Both the position numbers and the translations under genes were made by a program. From NCBI GenBank assembly GCA_963823675.1, contig CAWGMT010000014.1, positions 186,001 to 250,000 of the forward strand: a stretch of DNA of 64,000 bases, read 5' to 3'. The notes under the pieces were generated by a model. It was not told the origin of the DNA. It searched no databases and worked only from the letters and a program-made list of their open reading frames with translations. Positions 57,266 to 64,000 of this stretch are shown here, piece after piece (the stretch's first letter is position 1; the number at the start of each line of letters is the position of its first letter). This DNA comes from CAWGMT01 sp963823675. Lineage in GTDB: Bacteria > Planctomycetota > Planctomycetia > Isosphaerales > Isosphaeraceae.

Positions 57266-58216
57266 TTGAACGTGACCACCGCGAGAATCAACGGCTGTTT
57301 GGTGCGAATCACGATGGTCGCCGCCATCCTCGTCGTCGAGCAGACTGTGAGTGCTCAGGAGGACGCCGGGGATCTCGGAGACGACGCCCCGATCGCCTTC
57401 ACACCTCGGCCGCGGCGCGACGAGCCGTGGTTCCTTCGGACGGTTCTGGGCGGCCCAACGTCGATTGAAACCGCGCGCGAGATCCTCGAATTCCGTCTCC
57501 AGAGGCAGCTCGAAGAGACCGATCGCGAGTGCAGATTGGCTCCTGATCAGAAAAAAAAACTAGAACTCGCGGGACGAGGAGACATCAAGCATTTTCTCGA
57601 TCGGATCAATGAAGTGCGAACCCAGTTTCTCGCTGTCGAGCGCGATCGGAATGAGGTTTCGGTCCTGTTGCGGGAATCAAGGTCGTTTCGGAGCGCCCTC
57701 ACGACCGGGGTTTTCGGTGAGGGCTCGCTCTTCGCCAAGACATTCGCCAGAGTAATCGGCCCTCAGCAAGCTGCCGATGCGGCCAGGTTCCGCCTCGAGC
57801 GGGAAATGGCCCGGTATCGGGACGCTGTTGCCGAGACCGTCGCGATGCTCAGCCGGTCCTTGAGTTTGACCACCGAACAGCGCCGGCGTTTCGTGAGCGT
57901 TCTCACGGCGGAAACAAGGCCGCCCGAGCAATCCGGCGATTCCCGCGTCGCTTACGTCATGTTTCAGGCAGCCAGGATGCCTCGTTCGAAGCTCGAGCCG
58001 ATCTTCGACGACGATCAGCGCCGGCTCTTGTGGAAACTTCTGAAATCGTACGAGAATATCGAGGAGTTCCTCAAGGACGATGGTTTCGTATTCGATGCTC
58101 CGCCGCTCGCGCGGCATTCCCTGTGGGCTCCTGGAAACGAATTCAAGGCCAGGTTCCCGCGGGACAAAGCGTCGTGGCAGAGGGGTACGACACTGGAGAA
58201 GATGTTAAGCGCATGA
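57266..58216 (+). CDS. exported helical protein E (type II paralog)
   Basis: 316 residues as read from TTG at 57266; GTG at 57272 is equally possible. Signal peptide ITMVAAILVVEQTVSA. Motifs in the same order as D2: LAPDQKKKLELAGRGDIKH, FGEGSLFAKTFARVIGPQQ, LTTEQRRRFVSVLTAE, LEPIFDDDQRRLLWKLL and FLKDDGFVFD. The stop overlaps the next ATG (ATGA), so it is translationally coupled to the following paralog. Confidence 0.8.
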   Translation: MNVTTARINGCLVRITMVAAILVVEQTVSAQEDAGDLGDDAPIAFTPRPRRDEPWFLRTVLGGPTSIETAREILEFRLQRQLEETDRECRLAPDQKKKLELAGRGDIKHFLDRINEVRTQFLAVERDRNEVSVLLRESRSFRSALTTGVFGEGSLFAKTFARVIGPQQAADAARFRLEREMARYRDAVAETVAMLSRSLSLTTEQRRRFVSVLTAETRPPEQSGDSRVAYVMFQAARMPRSKLEPIFDDDQRRLLWKLLKSYENIEEFLKDDGFVFDAPPLARHSLWAPGNEFKARFPRDKASWQRGTTLEKMLSA

Positions 58217-59116
58217 GCAAGACCGGACATCCTCTCGAACGGCAACCTCCGCAGTTAACAGCTTCTGTTGGTTGCCACTGGCTATGGAGGCTGACGATGA
58301 CGATCGTCATCGTCGCGGCCGGCGCATCGGCGAGCGCTCAGGACGAGGATGAACTTGACGGGGAGGAGGGGGCAGGGGATCGAGTGGCACGACGAGTTCT
58401 CTTTACTGAGAAACAACTCGATCTCCAGATCTTCGGTCGCGTCGAAACGGTCGAGTCGGCCCGCGCGACTGAACAACGTCCTGAGCCAGCAGCTCCGCAC
58501 GCTGGATCGGCAATATCTCTTGACCGACGCTCAGAGAGACAAGCTCTTACTCGCGGGTCGGGGCGACATCAAACGTGCGATCGATCGGGTGGAAGAGCTG
58601 AAAAGGAAACTCGAGCTTGTAAAATACGAGCGGAGGGGGGTGATCCAATGCCTCGAGGAGGCCGGACGCATGCGCAGCGAACTCCAATCGGGAATTTTCG
58701 GCGTCAACTCCCTCTTGGCCAAGACCATCGCCACGACGATCACCCAGGAGCAGAAAGACAACGAGGACGATCTGCTCCGCGAGTACGTGGCGCGGCGTTA
58801 CCCGAGGTCCGTCGTCGAGGTGGCTGACAGGTTGGTTCGGGTGCTGAACTTGAGTCCCGAGCAACATCAGAGGCTCAAGAAACTGCTCATGGTTAAAATC
58901 CGCCCGCCGAGGCGACTCGGTGACTCTGTCTACGCGTACATCATGTACCAGTTGTCGAAGCTTCCGGAAGCCGAGGTCCGGCCGATTTTCAGCGATTCCC
59001 AGTGGAAGCTCCTGCACCAGTTTCTGGTAGGCTGGAGCGGCGCCCGTCCCTTCCTCGAGCACGACGGTTTCGTCTTTGACGACTCTCCGGCAACCCGATT
59101 GAGGATCGAGCGATGA
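58213..59116 (+). CDS. exported helical protein F (type II paralog, one frameshift)
   Basis: The start MSKTGHPLERQPPQLTASVG and signal helix LTMTIVIVAAGASASA lie in one frame. After a shift near 58465 it continues LNNVLSQQLRTLDRQY, LTDAQRDKLLLAGRGDIKR, GVNSLLAKTIATTITQEQK, LSPEQHQRLKKLLMVKIRP, VRPIFSDSQWKLLHQF and FLEHDGFVFDD. About 300 residues. Its ends overlap both neighbours by 4 bp, so E, F and the cyclase-fold gene are tightly coupled. Confidence 0.78.
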
Positions 59117-60171
59117 TCGGTAAGCACACGAGGGTTCTTCTGATCGGCCTGATCGCCCCAGTTCTGATCGCATGCGGCGCGGGTGGCGCGAGCGCTCAGA
59201 TTCCGACTTCGCGTTTCGGCGAGGTCGTGCCGCGCGACGTGCGCGAGATGTACGACCGGGGCCTCCAGTATCTCGCCAGCACCCAGTCCGACAAAGGGGA
59301 CTGGCCCGGCGGCGGTGGTGAGCAGGGGCCCGGAGTCACCGGCATGGCCTTGATGGTCTTCCTGGCGTGCGGCGAGGATCCCAATTTTGGACCATACAGC
59401 AATCACGTGCGCAAGGCGATCCGGAGCATCATCACGTCGCAGGATGCCAGCACCGGCATCATGGGCATGAGCATGTACCACCATGGGTTCGCCACGCTTG
59501 GCCTGGCCGAAGCGTATGGAGTGGTCGACGAGCGCAACCTCTGGCCCGACAAGAAGGGCCCGCGCACGATCGGACAGGCGCTCGAGCTGGCCGTCCGCGC
59601 CGCGGTGACGTCCCAGAAGAAAAACCAGCTCGGCGCCTGGCGTTATTCGCCCGATTCGTCCGACGCCGATACGTCGGTCAGCGGGGCCGTCCTGGTGGGA
59701 TTGCTGGCAGCCCGAAATGCCGGCATCGAGGTTCCCGACGAGTCGATCAACAAGGCGATTGCCTTCTATACCTCGATGACCTCGACCTCGGGCGAGGTGG
59801 GCTACGCCGGCGGCATGGGTGGCTTCGGCGAGTCGCTGGCCCGCAGCTCGATCGCGACCCTGGTCTATGCCGTGGCCCGCCGCAAGGACTTGAAACAATA
59901 CAAGGCGACGCTCGATCATATCAAGCAGCGCATCGAGCAGCCGACACCTCAAGGTTGGACCGAATACGCGCGCTACTACCAGGCCCAGGCGCTCTTCCAG
60001 GGCGACGTGGCGGCCTGGGAGAAGTGGAACAAGCTTCTGGTCCGCCAGCTCAAGGCGGCCCAACTGGCCGACGGCAGCTTCCGCGGCCAGCTTGGCAGCA
60101 GCGTGAGTACGTCGCTCAATCTGCTGGCTCTGGCGGTCAATTTCCGGTTCTTGCCGATTTACGAACGATAG
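59113..60171 (+). CDS. exported prenyltransferase/squalene-cyclase-repeat protein
   Basis: 352 residues, intact. Signal peptide VLLIGLIAPVLIACGAGGASA. An alpha/alpha-toroid of the terpenoid-cyclase/prenyltransferase type follows: MYDRGLQYLASTQSDKGDWP, VRKAIRSIITSQDASTGIMG, HHGFATLGLAEAYG, GAWRYSPDSSDADTSVSGAV and WTEYARYYQAQALFQGD. The DxDD motif of squalene-hopene cyclases is absent, so it is probably a binding or scaffold member. It is embedded among the LTxxQ-like paralogs with ATGA overlap upstream, which points to a joint extracytoplasmic role. Confidence 0.85.
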   Translation: MIGKHTRVLLIGLIAPVLIACGAGGASAQIPTSRFGEVVPRDVREMYDRGLQYLASTQSDKGDWPGGGGEQGPGVTGMALMVFLACGEDPNFGPYSNHVRKAIRSIITSQDASTGIMGMSMYHHGFATLGLAEAYGVVDERNLWPDKKGPRTIGQALELAVRAAVTSQKKNQLGAWRYSPDSSDADTSVSGAVLVGLLAARNAGIEVPDESINKAIAFYTSMTSTSGEVGYAGGMGGFGESLARSSIATLVYAVARRKDLKQYKATLDHIKQRIEQPTPQGWTEYARYYQAQALFQGDVAAWEKWNKLLVRQLKAAQLADGSFRGQLGSSVSTSLNLLALAVNFRFLPIYER

Positions 60172-60209
60172 GTCAAAACACGCGAACTATCCGAATCAGG
60201 AAGTGGCGA

Positions 60210-60993
60210 ATGTTCTCACCGAGGTCTGCGCCTGTTTCTCAGTGTCGTGGCGACGGCCATGCTTTCTGCTGCGAACGCGCAGGCTCAAGCGCCCCCGCCG
60301 CCGGCACGAGAGCCGAAGGAAGCGGTCGAACGCGGTCTAGCTGAGCAGATGCGACCATTCGTATTCCTGGAGATCCGTTTTGCCGCCGCCGTCTGCGACT
60401 TGAGCAAAGAAGAGCGACTGGCGATCGCAAAACGGGCCAAGCCGATGATCGACGACCTGGCCAGAGACTTTCTGAGAGAGGAGGCCAGGAAGGAAGCGGG
60501 AGTCGAATCGAACGCGAATCGGGGCATCGACCCAGAGCGCCGCCTGCTCGCGGCATTGCGGGCCATTATTAAAACCCAGGTTTCAACAGATCGTTGGAGC
60601 CGGTACGAGCACGAAGTCCAGAAACGGGCAGCCGATCGCAGGCAGTCGAGGGTCGACAACCTCGTAGCCGCCCTGAACCGGGAGCTCATATTGACGCCGG
60701 CGCAGCGGCAGGCTCTCAGAAGCTTGCTCATCGAAGAGTGGAAACTGGAGTGGAACTGGAGCCACGAGATCTACATGGACATGGAGTCCGAAGCTTGCCG
60801 CCCTCCTATTCCCGAGCGGCGCATCGCACCGATTCTAAGTGAGACTCAGCGCAAGGCGTTCGACAAGCTGCCGGTGCGAACCCCACAACCGTGGGACCCT
60901 TTTGGCCTGGAGGCCGACCTCTTCGAGCTCACGCGGACTGCGGAAGAGCACGAAATCGAAAAGGCCGCCGGCTTCGAAACTGAGAAGCAATGA
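60210..60993 (+). CDS. exported helical protein H (type I paralog, one frameshift)
   Basis: The ATG at 60210 has AGGAAG upstream. A one-base shift near 60230 connects it to LFLSVVATAMLSAANAQA, the signal peptide whose end is in the long ORF (60247-60993). The mature part shares with D1 the blocks LRAIIKTQVSTDRWSRYEHE, VAALNRELILTPAQRQALRS and EWNWSHEIYMDME, ending IAPILSETQRKAFDKLP. About 260 residues. It lies between the cyclase-fold gene and paralog I. Confidence 0.72.
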
Positions 60994-61008
60994 CGGAGAT
61001 TTGGCGGA

Positions 61009-61983
61009 ATGCGAATTGTCCGGGGGCCAGTCCGAAGGCAGATCACGTGGGCCAAGCTCAATAACATGGGCAGGCGTATCCAACTCGGCTCCATTGTGCT
61101 TTGCTTGCTTGGCAGCGTGCCGGACGCATTCGGTCAGGCCGGTGCGATAGACCCTGCGCCGCGGAATCCGGGGCCGCTTGATAACGCCGAGCGGCCGTTC
61201 AACCAGATTGCGTACGGGCGATACGGCAATGAGCTGTCCGCCAGAGCCCGGATGAATCAGGTGATGGAATTACGACTGGAGAATCTCGAGCGGACTTGCT
61301 GCATCACCGAAACGCAACGGAGAAAGATCACGGTCGCTTGCAAGGGTGACATCAAACGGTTCTTTGACACGATCGAGGAGAAGCGGCGACGATTGCGACT
61401 GGCCAAGGGCGACGACGAGCGGGAAAAGATTTGGGAAGAGCTATCGGCGTTCTCCGGTTCGCTCGACGACCACCTATTCAACGAGCTGTCGCTCTTTCAC
61501 AAGATGCTGACAAAGACCCTGACCCAGGATCAAAGGGCGCGCTATCAGGCCGATCGCCGCGAGGCGCAAGCATTCGCGCATCGAGCCCAGGTCGAGTCGG
61601 CCACTGAAATCTTGGACATGGCTTTGGGACTCGACGACGACCAGCGGGAGCGGCTCAAGAGACTTTTGCTCGTCGAAACCCGACCTCCCAAGATCGCTGC
61701 GCCCCACCGCGTCGCGACTCTGTTCGTGCTCGCCCAAACCGTCAATCTTCCCGAATCCAAGTTCGGCCCCATCATCAGGAAGTCTCAGAGAATGCCGGCC
61801 ACTCGATTCTTCGCCAAGCTCAAGCACGGTCTCGCCAGGGAGCTCGAGGCTTTCAAAGTCGAGGAACGAGGCGCCGCCACCACGGCCGAGGCTCCCGATC
61901 CTGATAAACCCGTGCACTCCGATGCGGCGGCGCCCAAACCGTCGACGCAGCCCGTTCGTCCCCCAAACGCCCAGATCGACTAA
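61009..61983 (+). CDS. exported helical protein I (type II paralog)
   Basis: 324 residues from the ATG at 61009, or 305 from MGRRIQLG at 61066. Signal peptide LGSIVLCLLGSVPDAFG. Family motifs: ITETQRRKITVACKGDIKR, FNELSLFHKMLTKTLTQDQ, LDDDQRERLKRLLLVETRP and FGPIIRKSQRMPATRFF. A Pro/Ala-rich C-terminal tail differs from the other members, and it lacks the FxxDGFVFD end. It is the most diverged type II paralog here. Confidence 0.78.
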   Translation: MRIVRGPVRRQITWAKLNNMGRRIQLGSIVLCLLGSVPDAFGQAGAIDPAPRNPGPLDNAERPFNQIAYGRYGNELSARARMNQVMELRLENLERTCCITETQRRKITVACKGDIKRFFDTIEEKRRRLRLAKGDDEREKIWEELSAFSGSLDDHLFNELSLFHKMLTKTLTQDQRARYQADRREAQAFAHRAQVESATEILDMALGLDDDQRERLKRLLLVETRPPKIAAPHRVATLFVLAQTVNLPESKFGPIIRKSQRMPATRFFAKLKHGLARELEAFKVEERGAATTAEAPDPDKPVHSDAAAPKPSTQPVRPPNAQID

Positions 61984-62015
61984 ATCAAAAGCCGCGTAGA
62001 TCAGGTCGAACCCCC

Positions 62016-64000
62016 ATGCGATACCAAGCAGCTCGTTTTTCCCGACTCGCCCTGTTGTTCCTTCCGAGCATGATCGCGGCGGCCGCCCGCGGCGATGAAT
62101 CGCCACCGGCCGCCGCCTCGCCGGCTCAGACGATCCTGCACCTCAATAGCGGCAGCTTCGCGGCCGGAAAGCTGGTGGATTCTCCCACGCCCAGCACATT
62201 GCGCCGGCAGGCCGACGGCTTCGTGACGCCGTTTGAGTTCCCGATCGAGTGGATCAACGCCATTCACTGGCCGCCGCCGGCTGGTCCCATCAAGCCGGGC
62301 GGCGACTACGCCTTCGAGCTAGCGGCCGGCGATGTCCTTTTTGGCTCCCTGGTCGATCTGAACGATGCCGACGTCGAGATCGAAACATCGCGGCTGGGGC
62401 GCTTCAAGATCGATCGCAAGAACGTTCACCGCATCTTCCGCTGGCGCGACAGCTCGGACCTCGTTTACCTGGGACCGAACGGCCTGACCGGCTGGAAGCA
62501 CGTGTCTCCGGCAAGCGCCAAGGACGGCTGGCGCGAGGAATCGGGACAACTGGTCACGGACAAGGAAGGTGTCACGGTGCGCGGCGATTTTGGAATTCCC
62601 GCCCGCGCCACGATCGAATTCGAGCTCTCCTGGCGTACCAAGCCCGATTTCGTCCTGGCGATCGGGGTCGACGACCACGCCGCCTCGCTCAAGCGTGCCT
62701 TCCGCTTCGAGGCCTGGAGTGGCGATCTGGTGATCGAGCGCGAGCTCGAGAGCGAAGCCGATCTGGCGCGGATCATGGAGATCGTGCCCGGTCCTGGGCG
62801 TATCCACCTCCACGTGTTCCTCGACCAGGAGCGCGGCCACCTCCTGGTCTTTTCGCAGGGCGGCAAAAAGCTGGCCGAGCTCAAGCTCGCCAGTCCCAAA
62901 CCGGTCGCGCTCCCCGGATTGGCCCTGACCAACCTGCGCGGCGATCTGCGGCTGGAATGGCTGCGCATCGGCCGCTGGAGCGGCGAGCTGCCGCGCGAGG
63001 TCGATGCCAGGGAGGCGCGAATTCACCGGGGCGATGGCACCATCGCCTATGGCCACGTCAGCCGCTTCGACGCCAAGAAACGGGAATTCGCGGTCAAGTC
63101 GGCAAGTGGCGAATCGTCCGTCCCCGCCGACAAGGTGACCAGCGTCTTCCTGTCGCTGCCCAGCGAAGACCGCCCCCGCGCGCTGCGTGCCGTCTATCTC
63201 GACGGCGCTCGTGTGAGCGGCGAACTCGTGAAAAGCGAGAACGGAAGCCTGTACCTGCTCGTTCCCGGAGTCAAAAGTGCGCTGCGGCTGCCGGTTGAGG
63301 GCCTCCGTTCGCTCGTGTTCCTGCGCCACGACGACAAGGCCCAGGCCCAATCGGCGCGGCCGGCCGTATCGAGCTCGATGGTCTCAATTTGCCCGGCCAG
63401 CTCGTCGATGGACAACCCCAAACCGGCGCGAGCTGCCTGGTCTGGAAGCCGCTGGAAAGCAAGACCGCCAGCGCCCTGCGCTCCGGAGTCGCCGCCAGGA
63501 TCATCTACAAGGAACCGCCGCCGCCCCGCCCGGCGCGGACGGCCGCCAACCGCAACAGGGTGGCGGTGCAGATGCAAGTCGTCCAGCAACCGCAAGGTGT
63601 TGCGGGCATGGTCATGCGCTTTGCCCAGGCCCTGTCGGAAACCCCGGTCACGAAACCGGTCGTCGAGCGCCGGGCGCTTTTCCTCAAGGACGGCGACGTC
63701 ATACCCTCGATCATCACCAAGATCGACGAGCTGGGCGTCTGGTTCAAGTCCAGTCTCTCCACCAGCACCTTCGTGCCCCACAACAAGGTGAAGGCGGTCG
63801 AGCTGGTCGAGCAGCCCCCCAATCCCCCGGTCCGGCTGACCCGTCCCAAGCGCGAACGATTGCTCACGCTGCCGCGGATGCAGAAACCCGACCCGCCCAG
63901 CCACCTGGTGCGTTCCACCAACGGCGACTACGTCCGCGGCCGGGTGGTCAAGCTGGACGACAAGACTCTGCAACTGGAGGTTCGCCTTGAGAACAAGGAG
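62016..64000 (+). CDS. large secreted protein with ConA-like domain, partial (one frameshift)
   Basis: The gene runs past the window end. Signal peptide LALLFLPSMIAAAARG. Short beta units repeat with the theme of a G-x-(L/V) strand (ILHLNSGSFAAGKLVDSP, FELAAGDVLFGSLVDLNDAD, LDGARVSGELVKSENGSLYL, STNGDYVRGRVVKLDDKTLQ). A concanavalin-A-like insert lies at about residues 165-330 (WREESGQLVTDKEGVTVRGD, LVIERELESEADLARIMEIV, RLEWLRIGRW). A shift near 63355 leads to GRIELDGLNLPGQLVDGQPQ and on. No catalytic residues recognised. It is the last visible gene of the MoxR cluster and may be its extracellular binding component. Confidence 0.7.

Noticed and set aside
1..64000. tRNA and rRNA genes
   Set aside because: Scanning by eye for T-loop GGTTCRAATCC patterns and rRNA-like stretches gave only isolated chance matches; a covariance-model search was not possible here.

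Overview
The window looks like a high-GC planctomycete chromosome, probably near the Isosphaerales or Gemmatales. This rests on gene families rather than on any marker RNA gene: an LEPR-XLL-like N-terminal motif in two secreted proteins, PEP-CTERM proteins, a Ser/Thr kinase-STAND-FGE protein, carboxypeptidase-regulatory/TlpA fusions, a Thr-type sulfatase with its small membrane partner, and a MoxR-DUF58-BatA-like cluster. I saw no rRNA, tRNA, CRISPR array, intact transposase, reverse transcriptase or origin.

The dominant technical fact is frame breakage. About twenty genes on both strands are cut by one or more single-base indels (hemE, moxR, the M50 protease, the kinase, the BatA-like genes and others), while the residues on each side stay well conserved and operon overlaps are kept. 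This fits uncorrected sequencing errors better than mass pseudogenisation. Broken genes are given here as whole-gene spans.

Layout. 0-2.3 kb (-): ECF sigma factor, a probable anti-sigma-like membrane protein and a conserved membrane protein. 2.7-4.5 kb: secreted TlpA-type thioredoxin fusion. 4.5-8.1 kb (-): nucleotidyltransferase-fold protein, ATC-hydrolase-like protein, M50 protease and an M24-fold protein that appears to lack its metal ligands. 8.2-14.2 kb: two alpha/beta hydrolases, a SHOCT-DUF4870 membrane protein, a SRPBCC protein and conserved hypotheticals. 14.4-17.2 kb: hemE and hemG. 17.4-24.8 kb: exported 2-hydroxyacid dehydrogenase, Flp pilin, a PEP-CTERM tandem pair, an esterase-SMP-30 fusion, and a sulfatase with a small membrane protein. 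25.4-29.1 kb: a 1236-residue zinc-ribbon/coiled-coil protein containing seventeen 52-residue tandem repeats.

29-45 kb is an accessory zone with small secreted proteins, an arylsulfotransferase-like protein, a VapBC remnant and gene fragments. Its centre is a protein of about 1550 residues: kinase, STAND NTPase, membrane segment, helical repeats and FGE domain. The end of the FGE domain looks like the variable region of a diversity-generating retroelement, and two palindromic elements sit in frame within the gene. Three copies of another dispersed repeat lie around it.

45.4-64 kb is one long + strand cluster: MoxR ATPase, DUF58, two membrane vWA proteins and a DUF4175-like coiled-coil membrane protein. 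It continues into six exported proteins of two paralogous families (D2/E/F/I and D1/H), a terpenoid-cyclase-fold protein and a large secreted protein that runs off the window. The MoxR/vWA set is a known module; its exported paralog array is the best candidate here for an undescribed system.
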